From the NCBI RefSeq assembly GCF_010730575.1, contig NZ_AP022614.1:3100001-3164000 (forward strand): a DNA stretch of 64,000 bases, in the 5' to 3' direction. Both the position numbers and the translations under genes were made by a program. Each line of letters opens with the position of its first letter. The stretch's first letter is position 1. A model generated the notes under the pieces. The model was not told the origin of the DNA, searched no databases, and saw only the letters and a program-made list of their open reading frames with translations. This DNA comes from Mycobacterium parmense (GTDB lineage Bacteria > Actinomycetota > Actinomycetes > Mycobacteriales > Mycobacteriaceae). Shown in pieces: positions 1-8,839 of the stretch.

Positions 1-87
1 TACGTGTGGCCTCACCACCCCGAATGGCCGCCGTGGCAAATCTTATGCGCTGCGGCTGTGGTTTCCTGAGAGGACGGGCCGACGGAG

Positions 88-1257
88 TCAGCGCAGCAGC
101 GCCCGCGACATCACCACGCGCTGGATCTGGTTGGTGCCCTCGTAGATCTGCGTGATCTTGGCGTCGCGCATCATCCGCTCCACGGGGAAGTCGACGGTAT
201 AGCCCGCGCCGCCGAACAGCTGGACGGCGTCCGTGGTCACCTCCATCGCGACATCGGAGGCCCAGCACTTCGAGGCCGCGGAGATGAAGCCGAGGTGGGA
301 TTCACCCCGCTCCGCACGCGCTGCGGCGTGGTAGACCATCAGCCGGGCGGACTCGAGCTTCATCGCCATGTCGGCGAGCATGAACTGCACACCTTGGTTG
401 TCGCTGATGGGGCGGCCGAACTGCTTGCGGTCCCGGGTGTAGGCGATGGCGGCGTCCACCGCGCCCTGCGCGATGCCCACCGCCTGGGCGCCGATCGTGG
501 GCCGGGTGTGATCCAGGGTGGCCAGCGCGGTCTTGAAGCCCGTGCCCGGCTCGCCGACGATCCGGTCGCCGGGGATGCGGCAGTTCTCGAAGTACAGCTC
601 GGTGGTCGGCGAGCCCTTGATTCCGAGCTTGCGCTCCTTGGGACCGATGGTGAAGCCCTCGTCGTCGAGGTGCACCATGAACGACGAGATGCCGTTGGCG
701 CCCTTGTCCGGATCGGTGACCGCCATCACGGTGTACCAGGACGACTTGCCACCATTGGTGATCCAGCATTTGGAGCCGTTGAGGATCCAGTCGTCCCCGT
801 CGGCCTTGGCGCGCGTACGCATCGAGGCCGCATCGCTGCCGGCCTCACGCTCGCTCAGCGCATACGACGCCATCGCCGAGCCGTCGGCGATGGAGGGCAG
901 CACCTGCTTCTTCAGCTCCTCGGAGCCGCGCAGGATCAGCCCCATGGTGCCCAGTTTGTTCACCGCCGGGATCAGCGACGCCGACGCGTCGACGCGGGCG
1001 ACCTCCTCGATCACGATGCACGCCGCCACCGAATCCGCGCCCTGCCCGCCGTATTCCTCGGGCACGTGTACAGCATTGAAGCCCGACGCGACCAGCGCGT
1101 CCAACGCCTCCTGCGGGAACCGAGAGTTCTCGTCGACATCGGCGGCGTGCGGAGCGATCTCCTTCTCCGCCAGCGCGCGGATCGCGGCCCGCAGCTCCTG
1201 GTGCTCCTCGGGCAACTGGAACAAATCAAATGTGGGGTTTCCGGCCCAACCAGCCAT
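88..1257 (-). CDS. fadE25: Acyl-CoA dehydrogenase FadE25
   Basis: This is a 389-aa FAD-dependent acyl-CoA dehydrogenase that introduces the alpha-beta double bond into acyl-CoA thioesters in the cytoplasm. The family motif YALSEREAGSDAAS and the C-terminal DAKITQIYEGTNQIQ segment, which carries the usual catalytic glutamate region, are both present and the length is full. The start is the ATG at 1257 because a GAGGAGG Shine-Dalgarno lies 5 nt upstream and the protein then begins MAGWAGNP, as I recall for the M. tuberculosis protein; an in-frame start 18 nt upstream would put the Shine-Dalgarno inside the gene. It follows purE on the same strand. The order fadE25-purE-purK matches Rv3274c-Rv3276c. 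The exact acyl substrate cannot be read from the sequence. Confidence 0.95.
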   Translation of the reverse strand: MAGWAGNPTFDLFQLPEEHQELRAAIRALAEKEIAPHAADVDENSRFPQEALDALVASGFNAVHVPEEYGGQGADSVAACIVIEEVARVDASASLIPAVNKLGTMGLILRGSEELKKQVLPSIADGSAMASYALSEREAGSDAASMRTRAKADGDDWILNGSKCWITNGGKSSWYTVMAVTDPDKGANGISSFMVHLDDEGFTIGPKERKLGIKGSPTTELYFENCRIPGDRIVGEPGTGFKTALATLDHTRPTIGAQAVGIAQGAVDAAIAYTRDRKQFGRPISDNQGVQFMLADMAMKLESARLMVYHAAARAERGESHLGFISAASKCWASDVAMEVTTDAVQLFGGAGYTVDFPVERMMRDAKITQIYEGTNQIQRVVMSRALLR

Positions 1258-1320
1258 CTCGGCCTCCTCGTGCACTCCGCCGGACGATCCGGCTCCTCCG
1301 CCCGCTGCCGGCCCCCCACC

Positions 1321-1344
1321 GTTACCGGGCTACTGGCCGGTAAC
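1321..1344 (-). terminator. Hairpin at the purE stop codon
   Basis: An 8-bp perfect inverted repeat (GTTACCGG / CCGGTAAC) with an 8-nt loop overlaps the purE stop and precedes fadE25. There is no T-tract, so it may be a weak terminator or an mRNA-processing hairpin between purE and fadE25. Confidence 0.4.
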
Positions 1345-1842
1345 TTTACCGTGAAGTTCTTGTAGCGCCGCATCCTTGGCCCGCACGCTGTCGGCCAGCT
1401 CCCCCTGGAACGCGGCGATGCGGGCCCGCAGCGCCGGATCGGACGCACCCAGGATGCGCACCGCCAGCAGGCCGGCGTTGCGTCCGCCGCCGATCGACAC
1501 CGTCGCGACCGGGACACCGGCGGGCATCTGCACGATCGACAGCAGCGAATCCAGGCCGTCCAGCCGGGCCAGCGGAACCGGGACGCCGATCACCGGCAGC
1601 GGTGTGGCCGCGGCGACCATCCCGGGCAGGTGCGCCGCGCCGCCCGCGCCGGCGATGATCACCTCGATGCCGCGGTCCGCTGCGGTCCGCGCGTAGTCGA
1701 ACATCACCTCGGGGGTGCGGTGCGCCGAGACCACCCGGGCCTCGGCCGGCACGCCGAACTCGGCCAGCGCGACGGCGGCGTCGGACATCACCGACCAGTC
1801 GCTGTCGCTGCCCATGATCACCCCGACCCGGGCCTCAGTCAT
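1330..1842 (-). CDS. purE: N5-carboxyaminoimidazole ribonucleotide mutase PurE
   Basis: This 170-aa protein is the class I PurE mutase of de novo purine synthesis and converts N5-CAIR to CAIR. The signature [11 protein letters not shown] near the N terminus, VVSAHRTPE and [13 protein letters not shown] are all visible. The ATG at 1842 is preferred because GAGGAGGAG lies about 8 nt upstream and the [10 protein letters not shown] motif then starts 4 residues in; the codons upstream of it overlap the ribosome binding site. It sits 48 nt downstream of purK on the same strand, and the two enzymes act consecutively, so one operon is likely. Confidence 0.95.
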   Translation of the reverse strand: MTEARVGVIMGSDSDWSVMSDAAVALAEFGVPAEARVVSAHRTPEVMFDYARTAADRGIEVIIAGAGGAAHLPGMVAAATPLPVIGVPVPLARLDGLDSLLSIVQMPAGVPVATVSIGGGRNAGLLAVRILGASDPALRARIAAFQGELADSVRAKDAALQELHGKVTGQ

Positions 1843-1890
1843 TGCGCCGCTCCTCCTCATCGCTTCGTTCTGCATCGTCGCCGGCGCGGT

Positions 1891-3132
1891 TCAGCCATGT
1901 GGGTCCCATCCGTCCATCCACTGCGCGTGCGACAACCAGTGTGCCGCCAGCTCGGCCCGTTTCCGAAGCGCCGCCAGCCCGTCGGGGTCCGCACCGAGAA
2001 AGTTCACGTGCCCGACCTTGCGGCCGGGTCGTTCGGCCTTGCCGTAAAGGTGGACCCGCGCGTCGGGCATCCGGGCGAACAGGTGGTGCAGCCGCTCGTC
2101 GGTGGGCATCGCGGGCTCATGCGGCGCCCCGAGCACGTTGGCCATCACGGTCACCGGGGCGAGGGCGGCCGTGTCGCCCAGCGGGTAGTCGAGCACCGCG
2201 CGCAGGTGCTGTTCGAACTGGCTGGTGCGCGAGCCGTCCATGGTCCAGTGCCCGGAGTTGTGCGGCCGCATCGCCAGCTCGTTGACCAGCAAGTCGCCCT
2301 CGGTGTTCTCGAACAGCTCGACCGCCAGCACCCCCACCACCCCGAGCTCGTCCGCCAGCCGCAACGCCAGCCGTTGCGCGGCCGACGCCACGTCGCCGGG
2401 CAGGCCGGGGGCCGGCGCGACCACCTGCACGCAGATGCCGTCGCGCTGCACCGTCTCGACCACCGGCCAGGCGGCGCCCTGCCCGAACGGCGACCGCGCC
2501 ACCAGCGCCGACAGCTCGCGGCGCAGGTGCACCTGTTCCTCGGCCATCACCGGGATCCCCTCGGCGAGGAAGCCGGTCGCGATCTCGCGGGCGTGCAGCG
2601 GGTCACGCGCCATCCGCACCCCGCGCCCGTCGTAACCGCCGCGGATGGCTTTCACGACCACCGGGCCGGCTATGCGCCGCGCGAAGCCGTCGAGTTCGTC
2701 GACGCTTCGGATCTCGGCGAAGCGGGGCACCGCGGCGCCCAGCGCCTCGAGCCGTCGCCGCATCACCAGCTTGTCCTGGGCGTGCACCAGCGCCTGCGGC
2801 GGCGGTGCGACGTTGACGCCCTCGGCGACCAGCTTGTCGAGCAGCTCGGCCGGGACATGCTCGTGGTCGAAGGTCAGCACGTCGGCGCCGGCGGCGACCC
2901 GGCGCAGGTCCTCGAGGTCGGTGTGCGAACCGATCACCACGTCGGGGGTGACCTGAGCGGCCGACTCGTCGGCGGCGTTGGCGAGCACCCGCAGCGTCTG
3001 TCCCAGCGCGATCGCCGCCTGGTGGGTCATGCGGGCGAGCTGACCGCCGCCGACCATTGCGACGCGGGGGGCGAGGTTCGGGGCGACGGCGGGAGTGGGG
3101 CCGGGCGGGCGTTGACTCGACACGGCCATCAT
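1891..3132 (-). CDS. purK: N5-carboxyaminoimidazole ribonucleotide synthase PurK
   Basis: PurK is an ATP-grasp enzyme that carboxylates AIR with bicarbonate to N5-CAIR, the substrate of the adjacent PurE. The N-terminal VAMVGGGQLARM nucleotide-fold motif, KAIRGGYDGRGV in the ATP-grasp domain and VNELAMRPHNSGHWT near the C terminus are diagnostic. At about 413 aa it is normal in size. The start is uncertain: ATG codons at 3132 and 3129 and a GTG at 3150 are all in frame and none has a strong Shine-Dalgarno; I chose 3132 because the M. tuberculosis protein as I recall it begins MMAV. The gene is divergent from the GtrA-like gene. Confidence 0.93.
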   Translation of the reverse strand: MMAVSSQRPPGPTPAVAPNLAPRVAMVGGGQLARMTHQAAIALGQTLRVLANAADESAAQVTPDVVIGSHTDLEDLRRVAAGADVLTFDHEHVPAELLDKLVAEGVNVAPPPQALVHAQDKLVMRRRLEALGAAVPRFAEIRSVDELDGFARRIAGPVVVKAIRGGYDGRGVRMARDPLHAREIATGFLAEGIPVMAEEQVHLRRELSALVARSPFGQGAAWPVVETVQRDGICVQVVAPAPGLPGDVASAAQRLALRLADELGVVGVLAVELFENTEGDLLVNELAMRPHNSGHWTMDGSRTSQFEQHLRAVLDYPLGDTAALAPVTVMANVLGAPHEPAMPTDERLHHLFARMPDARVHLYGKAERPGRKVGHVNFLGADPDGLAALRKRAELAAHWLSHAQWMDGWDPHG

Positions 3133-3188
3133 GGTGTCACGACGCCCCACGGCGTGTTGACCGGCGGCGACGCGAAATCGTTATGTAC

Positions 3189-3213
3189 GATTTTGCGTCG
3201 ATTTTGCGTCGAT
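3189..3213. repeat. Two tandem 11-bp repeats upstream of the GtrA-like gene
   Basis: The unit GATTTTGCGTC occurs twice head to tail (3189-3199 and 3200-3210), followed by a further GAT. It lies in the divergent purK/gtrA-like intergenic region, around the expected -35 of the rightward promoter. The spacing of about one helical turn fits a protein-binding site. Confidence 0.5.
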
Positions 3214-3216
3214 CCG

Positions 3217-3222
3217 TACACT
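3217..3222 (+). promoter_or_regulatory. -10 hexamer of a leaderless promoter for the GtrA-like gene
   Basis: TACACT ends 8 nt before the GTG at 3231, so transcription would begin at or next to the start codon. A possible -35 (TTGCGT) lies about 18 nt upstream within the tandem repeats. Confidence 0.45.
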
Positions 3223-3230
3223 GACGTGTT

Positions 3231-3899
3231 GTGTCCTTCGCCGACGCCACAATCGCGCGCATGCCCCGAGCCGTTCAGCCCTATTTGCTGCGCCACCACG
3301 AGCTGATCAAATTCGCGATCGTCGGCGGCACCACATTCATCATTGACTCCGCAATTTTCTACACGCTCAAGCTGACAATTCTCGAGTCCAAGCCGGTGAC
3401 GGCGAAGGTCATCGCCGGAATCGTCGCGGTCATCGCCTCCTACGTGCTCAACCGGGAGTGGAGTTTCCGCGACCGCGGCGGCCGGGAACGTCACCACGAG
3501 GCGTTGCTGTTCTTCGCGTTCAGCGGCGTCGGGGTCCTGCTGAGCATGGCACCGTTGTGGTTCTCCAGCTACGTCATGCAGCTGCGCGAGCCGATGGTGT
3601 CGCTGACCGTGGAGAACATCGCCGACTTCATCTCGGCCTACATCATCGGCAACCTGCTGCAGATGGCGTTCCGGTTCTGGGCGTTCCGGCGCTGGGTGTT
3701 CCCCGACGAGTTCGCCCGCAACCCCGACAAGGCAATCGAGTCGGCCCTGACGGCCGGCGGCATCGCCGAGATCTTCGAGGACGAGATCGAGACCGGCAAT
3801 GTCACGCTGCTGCGCTCCTGGCGCAACAAGGCGACCAGGGCCGGACGCGTCAATCAGCTGGGTGACTCCTCGGAGCCCAGGGTGTCGAAAACTTCGTGA
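3231..3899 (+). CDS. GtrA-family membrane protein
   Basis: This is a 222-aa integral membrane protein of the GtrA family, which typically moves polyprenyl-linked sugars or supports cell-wall glycan glycosylation. The family signature HELIKFAIVGGTTFIIDSAIFY is split here by residues 23-44; four hydrophobic segments follow, and YVLNREWSF marks the loop after the second one. It corresponds in position to Rv3277, between purK and the PH-domain gene. The GTG start at 3231 is supported by a -10 hexamer 8 nt upstream and the absence of a Shine-Dalgarno, which suggests a leaderless mRNA. Its 3' end overlaps the convergent gene by 46 nt. Its specific glycan partner is unknown. Confidence 0.88.
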   Translation: MSFADATIARMPRAVQPYLLRHHELIKFAIVGGTTFIIDSAIFYTLKLTILESKPVTAKVIAGIVAVIASYVLNREWSFRDRGGRERHHEALLFFAFSGVGVLLSMAPLWFSSYVMQLREPMVSLTVENIADFISAYIIGNLLQMAFRFWAFRRWVFPDEFARNPDKAIESALTAGGIAEIFEDEIETGNVTLLRSWRNKATRAGRVNQLGDSSEPRVSKTS

Positions 3900-4384
3900 T
3901 ATAGCAGCGCGTGCACATCGCGCAGGCGCGGAATGTCGTAGAACTCCAACGGATCCTGTGACGCCGACTCGATGATCAACGTCCCGGTGCGAAACATCCG
4001 CTCGAAAAGGCGGTCCCGGAATTCGACGCTGTTGATCCGAGCCAGCGGAATGTCTATTCCGGTGCGGGTCAGCACGCCGTGCCGGTACATCACCCGGCGG
4101 TTGGTGACCACGAAATGGGTGGTCACCCAGCTCACGAAGGGCCACAGAGTCAGCCAGCCGACAGCGACCAGCCAGATGCCCCAGATGACGCCGTGCACGA
4201 CGTTCTTGGCGAGCTGTTCGAAGTGCGTCGAGTTGACAAACCCGGACGCGAACGACGCCAGCCCCGTTGCCAGGATGAGCACAACCGCGGGCCAGATCAG
4301 CCCCTTCCAGTGCGGGTGACGGTGCAGGACCACCTGCTCGCCGGCGGCCAGGGCGTTGTCCGGGTAGCTCACGCTGACAGACAT
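3854..4384 (-). CDS. PH-domain (YdbS-like) membrane protein
   Basis: This is a 176-aa protein like Rv3278c with two membrane segments (about residues 28-50 and 68-92), followed by a bacterial PH-like domain: VTNRRVMYRHGVLTRTGIDIPLARINSV. That motif is typical of bPH2/DUF304 proteins, whose role is poorly understood and probably membrane-associated. It lies 25 nt downstream of birA on the same strand. Its 3' end overlaps the convergent GtrA-like gene, so the last 15 codons of each are read from opposite strands. Only a weak Shine-Dalgarno precedes the ATG. Confidence 0.85.
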   Translation of the reverse strand: MSVSVSYPDNALAAGEQVVLHRHPHWKGLIWPAVVLILATGLASFASGFVNSTHFEQLAKNVVHGVIWGIWLVAVGWLTLWPFVSWVTTHFVVTNRRVMYRHGVLTRTGIDIPLARINSVEFRDRLFERMFRTGTLIIESASQDPLEFYDIPRLRDVHALLYHEVFDTLGSEESPS

Positions 4385-4409
4385 TAGCCCTGATAGGGGT
4401 GCGCGCCCA

Positions 4410-5228
4410 CTAGCGCAGGTGCACCACGTCGCCGGCCGAGACGACCACGGTCCGGCGCTCGGTGTCGATACACAGCCTGCCCTGGTCGTCGATGCCCGAG
4501 GCGGTCCCGACTATTTGCCTGCCGCCGGGCAGGTGGGCGCGCACGCGGGAGCCGATGGTCAGGCTGCGCGCCTGGTAGTCGGCCGCCAGCGCCCAGTCCG
4601 CCCCGCGTGCGGCGCGCCACGCCACGATCCGCCGGCCGAGCTCGGTCAGCAGGCCGGACACCAGCCGGCCGCGGTCGGGCACCGCGACGCCGAGATCGAC
4701 CAGCGAGACGGGTCTGGTGGCCCCGTCGACCGCCTCCGGGGCCTCAAACACGTTGAGCCCCAAGCCGATCACCACCACCGGCCGCGCGACCTCGGCCAGG
4801 ATGCCCGCCAGCTTGCCCGGCGCGTCGTGCGGGCCGGCCAGCACGTCGTTGGGCCACTTGAGTCCGGTCCGGACGCCGGTGACGGCATGGACCGCGTCGA
4901 CCACCGCGACGCCGGCGGCCAACGACAGCCAGCCCCACCCCTCGGTGGGCACGTCGACGACGCTCACCGCGACCGACATAGTGATCTGGGTCCGCGGGCC
5001 CGACGACCAGCCCCGGCCGTGCCGTCCGCGCCCGGCGGTCTGGTGCTCGGCGATCAGCACGGCCCCGGCGACGTCGGCTCCCGACGCCGCCTGCGCCAGC
5101 AGGTCGGCGTTGGTGGAGCCGGTCTGTTCGACGACGTCGAGCCGGCGCCAGCCCAGCCCCGTACCGATCAGCTCCGCGCGCAGCGCGGCCCGGTCCAACG
5201 GTGCCGGAAGCCGCTCGTGGTCTGTCAC
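4410..5228 (-). CDS. birA: Biotin-protein ligase BirA
   Basis: BirA activates biotin to biotinyl-AMP and transfers it to the lysine of biotin carboxyl carrier domains, such as that of AccA3 encoded at 10999-12792. The GRGRHGRGW biotin-binding loop lies at residues 66-74 and KWPNDV at about 124-129, and the C-terminal SH3-like domain is intact. There is no N-terminal helix-turn-helix, so this is a ligase-only (group I) enzyme and not a repressor. The start codon is GTG. It is followed by the PH-domain gene, as in Rv3279c-Rv3278c, and its clustering with carboxylase genes fits its function. Confidence 0.95.
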   Translation of the reverse strand: MTDHERLPAPLDRAALRAELIGTGLGWRRLDVVEQTGSTNADLLAQAASGADVAGAVLIAEHQTAGRGRHGRGWSSGPRTQITMSVAVSVVDVPTEGWGWLSLAAGVAVVDAVHAVTGVRTGLKWPNDVLAGPHDAPGKLAGILAEVARPVVVIGLGLNVFEAPEAVDGATRPVSLVDLGVAVPDRGRLVSGLLTELGRRIVAWRAARGADWALAADYQARSLTIGSRVRAHLPGGRQIVGTASGIDDQGRLCIDTERRTVVVSAGDVVHLR

Positions 5229-5245
5229 CGGATCCAGCGTAGAAC

Positions 5246-6793
5246 TCAGCGGCGCCGGTCCCGCATGTCCAGGGCGGCCAGGTGGCTGAACAACATGCTG
5301 GTCCCGATGGGATTTCCCCCGCCGGGATAGGCGGTGCCGCTCGGCGCGGCCATCGTGTTGCCCGCCGCGTACAGGCCGGGGATGGGATCACCGGACGCGT
5401 CGAGCACCCGCGCCGCGGTGTCGGTGCGCAGGCCGCCCTTGGTGCCGAGGTCGGACAGGCCGAACGCGGCGGCGTGATAGGGCGGGCGGTCGATGGCCAC
5501 CAGGGGCGACGCGCCCCCGGAGAACGCGCGGTCGAACGCCTCGTCGCCCCGGCCGAAGTCCTCGTCGACGCCGGCGGCGGCAAAGCCGTTGAACCGGGCC
5601 ACCGTGGCGGCCAGCCGCCCGGGCGGCACGCCGATCTTGGCGGCCAGTTCCTCGAGGGTGTCCGCCGTGTGCCACAGCCCGGCCGCGACGTACTTGGCGG
5701 TCTCCACGATGGGGACGTTGGCCGCCTGCACCGGCGGCACCTCGCCCTCCTTGTCGTCGTAGATCATCCAGTACGGCAACGTCATCGAGCCGTCTTGCAC
5801 CCGCGCGATGATCTCGCGGCCGGCGCGGTCGTAGGCCCGGGACTCGTTGACGAAGCGGTCGCCGTCCTGGTTGACGAAGATGCCGCCGGTGAACCACAGC
5901 GCGAAGGCGGACCGGCCGTCGGGATGGGTCATCCCGGGCGACCACCAGGCCTGGTCGAGCAGGTCGGTGTCGCCCCCCGCGGCGATGCCGGCCTGCAGGG
6001 CCAGGCCCTGACTGCCCGGGCCACCCATGGTGTCTCGCGCGACGCCCGGTACGCCGTAGCGGCGCCGCAGCTCGTCGTTGCTCTCGAAGCCGCCGGCGGC
6101 CAGCAACACCCCCAGGCGGGCGCGGATCGCGCGGCGCTCGCCGCCGGTCGCCACGATGGCGCCCGTCACGGCCCCGTCGGACGTCACCAGCTCGACCAGG
6201 GCGGTCTCACGTCGCAACGACGCCGTCGCGTACTGCCCGATGGCCTTGAGGAACCGGGCGATCAGCGCGCGGCCCCCGACGTAGTAGTCGGCCGGCGGTT
6301 CGGCGCCGAGGCGGTCGGTGGCCAGCGGACCGCGGATGGCCTCGCGGAACTCCGGCGCGGCCGCCACCTTCAGCGGCTTGGCGGCGATGTGGCGCTGCCC
6401 GTCGTGCCGCGCCTTCGGGGCCTTGCCGTAGTAGTCGGGCCAGGGCAGCGGCACGAACTTGAGGTTCGGGTCGGCCTCGAGGTACTCGATGAGCGGCGCG
6501 CCGCCGCGGACGAACGTCTCCTGCAGGTCGCGGGGCGTGCGGTCGCCGACGACCGCGTGGTAGTAGGTGAGGGCATCCTCGATGGTGTCGTCGCTGCCCG
6601 CCCTGAGCAGCACCGGGTTGCAGGGGAACCACACGCCGCCCCCGCCGGAGTACGCGGTGGTGCCGCCGAATTTCGAGGTCGCTTCGACCAGGAGCACGTC
6701 GAGGCCCTCGCGCGCGGCGGTGTAGGCGCCGGTGACGCCGCCGCCGCCCGACCCGGCGACCAGCACGTCGTGCTCCTCGGACCAGTCGACCAT
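5246..6793 (-). CDS. KstD-like FAD-dependent oxidoreductase
   Basis: This 515-aa flavoprotein has an N-terminal Rossmann motif (VLVAGSGGGGVTGAYTA, residues 10-26) and GGTTAYSGGGGVWFP, typical of 3-ketosteroid delta1-dehydrogenases and fumarate-reductase-type flavoproteins. The C-terminal GLYAAGNTMAAPSGTAYPG segment closes the FAD site. A steroid or steroid-like ketone substrate is an inference from family resemblance; the substrate is not established. The gene lies between birA and accD5, where I recall no counterpart in M. tuberculosis. It is divergent from accD5 with 73 nt between the starts, so the two promoters may be co-regulated. Confidence 0.82.
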   Translation of the reverse strand: MVDWSEEHDVLVAGSGGGGVTGAYTAAREGLDVLLVEATSKFGGTTAYSGGGGVWFPCNPVLLRAGSDDTIEDALTYYHAVVGDRTPRDLQETFVRGGAPLIEYLEADPNLKFVPLPWPDYYGKAPKARHDGQRHIAAKPLKVAAAPEFREAIRGPLATDRLGAEPPADYYVGGRALIARFLKAIGQYATASLRRETALVELVTSDGAVTGAIVATGGERRAIRARLGVLLAAGGFESNDELRRRYGVPGVARDTMGGPGSQGLALQAGIAAGGDTDLLDQAWWSPGMTHPDGRSAFALWFTGGIFVNQDGDRFVNESRAYDRAGREIIARVQDGSMTLPYWMIYDDKEGEVPPVQAANVPIVETAKYVAAGLWHTADTLEELAAKIGVPPGRLAATVARFNGFAAAGVDEDFGRGDEAFDRAFSGGASPLVAIDRPPYHAAAFGLSDLGTKGGLRTDTAARVLDASGDPIPGLYAAGNTMAAPSGTAYPGGGNPIGTSMLFSHLAALDMRDRRR

Positions 6794-6805
6794 GAGCGGA
6801 GACTA

Positions 6806-6822
6806 CTTAAGGACTTGTTAAG
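6806..6822. promoter_or_regulatory. Inverted repeat between the KstD-like gene and accD5
   Basis: CTTAA and TTAAG flank a 7-nt spacer and also form a TTAAGG direct repeat 11 bp apart. The AT-rich element in a GC-rich divergent intergenic region is a candidate operator. Confidence 0.35.
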
Positions 6823-6852
6823 GGCCTCCAACAGGTCGCGAGGTCCTGCCGA

Positions 6853-6858
6853 TACCAT
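6853..6858 (+). promoter_or_regulatory. -10 hexamer of a leaderless accD5 promoter
   Basis: TACCAT ends 8 nt before the accD5 ATG. No Shine-Dalgarno is present, which fits a leaderless transcript. Confidence 0.45.
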
Positions 6859-6866
6859 CGACTCCC

Positions 6867-8516
6867 ATGACAAGCGTTACCGACCGCTCGGACCACTCCG
6901 CGGAGCCCGCTGCAGAGCACACCGTCGACATCCACACCACCGCCGGCAAACTGGCCGAGCTGCACAAGCGACGGGAGGAGTCGCTGCATCCGGTGGGCGA
7001 GGAGGCCGTCGAGAAGGTCCACGCCAAGGGCAAGCTGACCGCCCGCGAGCGCATTTACGCGCTGCTGGACGAGGATTCGTTCGTCGAGCTCGACGCGCTG
7101 GCGCGGCACCGCAGCAAGAACTTCGGGCTGGAGAGCAACCGTCCGCTGGGCGACGGAGTGGTCACCGGCTACGGCACCATCGACGGCCGCGACGTCTGCA
7201 TCTTCAGTCAGGACGCCACGGTGTTCGGCGGCAGCCTCGGCGAGGTGTACGGCGAGAAGATCGTCAAGGTCCAGGAGCTGGCGATCAAAACCGGCCGACC
7301 GCTGATCGGCATCAACGACGGCGCGGGCGCCCGCATCCAGGAGGGCGTCGTCTCGCTGGGCCTCTACAGCCGCATCTTCCGCAACAACATCGTGGCCTCG
7401 GGCGTCATCCCGCAGATCTCGCTGATCATGGGGGCGGCCGCCGGCGGGCACGTCTACTCCCCCGCGCTGACCGACTTCGTCGTGATGGTCGACCAGACCA
7501 GCCAGATGTTCATCACCGGGCCCGACGTCATCAAGACCGTCACCGGCGAGGACGTCACCATGGAGGAGCTCGGCGGGGCGCACACCCACATGGCCAAGTC
7601 GGGCACCGCGCACTACGTGGCGTCGGGCGAGCAGGACGCGTTCGACTGGGTCCGCGAGCTGCTGGGCTACCTGCCGCCCAACAACTTCACCGACGCGCCG
7701 CGCTTCGCCGAACCCGTGCCCGAGGGCGCGATCGAGGACAATCTGACCGCCGAGGACATCGAGCTGGACACGCTGATCCCCGACTCGCCCAACCAGCCCT
7801 ACGACATGCACGAGGTGATCACCCGCATCCTCGACGAGGACGAGTTTTTGGAGATCCAGAACGGCTACGCCCAGAACATCGTCGTCGGCTTCGGCCGCAT
7901 CGACGGCCGGCCGGTGGGCATCGTGGCCAACCAGCCGACGCACTTCGCCGGCTGCCTGGACATCAACGCCTCGGAGAAGGCAGCCCGGTTCGTGCGAACC
8001 TGCGATTGCTTCAACATCCCGATCGTGATGCTGGTCGACGTCCCCGGGTTTTTGCCGGGCACCGGCCAGGAGTACAACGGCATCATCCGGCGCGGCGCCA
8101 AGCTGCTGTTCGCCTACGGCGAGGCCACCGTCCCGAAGATCACCGTCATCACCCGCAAGGCCTACGGGGGGGCCTACTGCGTCATGGGTTCCAAGGACAT
8201 GGGCTGCGACGTCAACATCGCCTGGCCGACCGCGCAGATCGCCGTGATGGGCGCCTCCGGCGCCGTCGGGTTCGTCTACCGGCAGCAGCTCAAGGAGGCC
8301 GCCGCCAACGGCGAGGACGTCGACACGCTGCGGCTCCAGCTGCAGCAGGAATACGAGGACACGCTGGTCAACCCGTACGTCGCCGCCGAGCGCGGCTACG
8401 TCGACGCGGTGATCCCGCCGTCGCACACACGCGGCTACATCGGTACGGCGCTGCGCCTGCTGGAGCGCAAGGTGGCGCACCTGCCCCCCAAGAAGCACGG
8501 CAACATTCCCCTGTGA
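6867..8516 (+). CDS. accD5: Acyl-CoA carboxylase carboxyltransferase subunit AccD5
   Basis: AccD5 is the 549-aa beta (carboxyltransferase) subunit that moves the carboxyl group from carboxybiotin on AccA3 to propionyl-CoA (and acetyl-CoA), giving methylmalonyl-CoA for methyl-branched lipids. The two crotonase-like halves carry the oxyanion-hole glycine stretches: [13 protein letters not shown] with [14 protein letters not shown] in the first, and [15 protein letters not shown] and [12 protein letters not shown] in the second. Length and sequence match Rv3280. Its stop overlaps the accE5 start by 4 nt, and maf overlaps accE5, so the three are translationally coupled. Confidence 0.97.
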   Translation: MTSVTDRSDHSAEPAAEHTVDIHTTAGKLAELHKRREESLHPVGEEAVEKVHAKGKLTARERIYALLDEDSFVELDALARHRSKNFGLESNRPLGDGVVTGYGTIDGRDVCIFSQDATVFGGSLGEVYGEKIVKVQELAIKTGRPLIGINDGAGARIQEGVVSLGLYSRIFRNNIVASGVIPQISLIMGAAAGGHVYSPALTDFVVMVDQTSQMFITGPDVIKTVTGEDVTMEELGGAHTHMAKSGTAHYVASGEQDAFDWVRELLGYLPPNNFTDAPRFAEPVPEGAIEDNLTAEDIELDTLIPDSPNQPYDMHEVITRILDEDEFLEIQNGYAQNIVVGFGRIDGRPVGIVANQPTHFAGCLDINASEKAARFVRTCDCFNIPIVMLVDVPGFLPGTGQEYNGIIRRGAKLLFAYGEATVPKITVITRKAYGGAYCVMGSKDMGCDVNIAWPTAQIAVMGASGAVGFVYRQQLKEAAANGEDVDTLRLQLQQEYEDTLVNPYVAAERGYVDAVIPPSHTRGYIGTALRLLERKVAHLPPKKHGNIPL

Positions 8517-8839
8517 GTCGAGTGAGCGGAGCGAACGCAGTGAGCGACGGGAACGAGACGAACGCAGTGAGCGACGGGAACGAGGCGAACGCAGTGAGCG
8601 ACGGGATCGAGGCGAACCAGCCCCACCAGCCGCACATCCAGATCCTGAGCGGCAAGCCCACCGACCGGGACATCGCCGCGCTGGTCGTCGTCCTGGCCGG
8701 CGCCGGCCGCACACCCGAGCCGCCGCCGGCCGAGCGCACCCGCTGGGGGCTCCCGGCGGATCGGCTGCGTTACGCGGTGTCCAACTTCCAGCGACTCACG
8801 ATGCAGCAACGCCTGCACATGCAGCACATGCAGCAGTGA
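8513..8839 (+). CDS. accE5: Acyl-CoA carboxylase epsilon subunit AccE5
   Basis: This is a 108-aa small subunit that binds AccD5 and AccA3 and stimulates the holoenzyme; it corresponds to Rv3281. The conserved C-terminal core is [20 protein letters not shown] followed by [13 protein letters not shown], and the tail is rich in Gln, His and Met. The N-terminal 35 residues are low complexity with three copies of a 9-residue unit (consensus ANAVSDGNE). The GTG start at 8513 overlaps the accD5 stop in a GTGA arrangement, and a second in-frame GTG at 8522 is possible. The 3' end overlaps maf by 4 nt. Confidence 0.92.
   Translation: MSRVSGANAVSDGNETNAVSDGNEANAVSDGIEANQPHQPHIQILSGKPTDRDIAALVVVLAGAGRTPEPPPAERTRWGLPADRLRYAVSNFQRLTMQQRLHMQHMQQ
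8531..8611 (+). repeat. Three tandem 27-bp repeats inside accE5
   Basis: Three head-to-tail 27-bp units (8531-8557, 8558-8584, 8585-8611) encode [18 protein letters not shown] and ANAVSDGIE. The copies differ at only a few positions. Because the unit is a multiple of three, copy number can change without breaking the frame. I recall a longer VSDGNET-type repeat array in the M. tuberculosis homologue. Confidence 0.9.

Noticed and set aside
1..87. Sequence before fadE25
   Set aside because: Too short to assign; probably intergenic sequence downstream of fadE25.
5282..8512. Long plus-strand frame running through the KstD-like gene and accD5
   Set aside because: It is a shadow frame without domains. 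Only its end, from 8513 on, is real coding sequence (accE5).
8531..8611. Tandem repeats as a possible CRISPR array
   Set aside because: Units are directly adjacent without spacers and encode part of AccE5.
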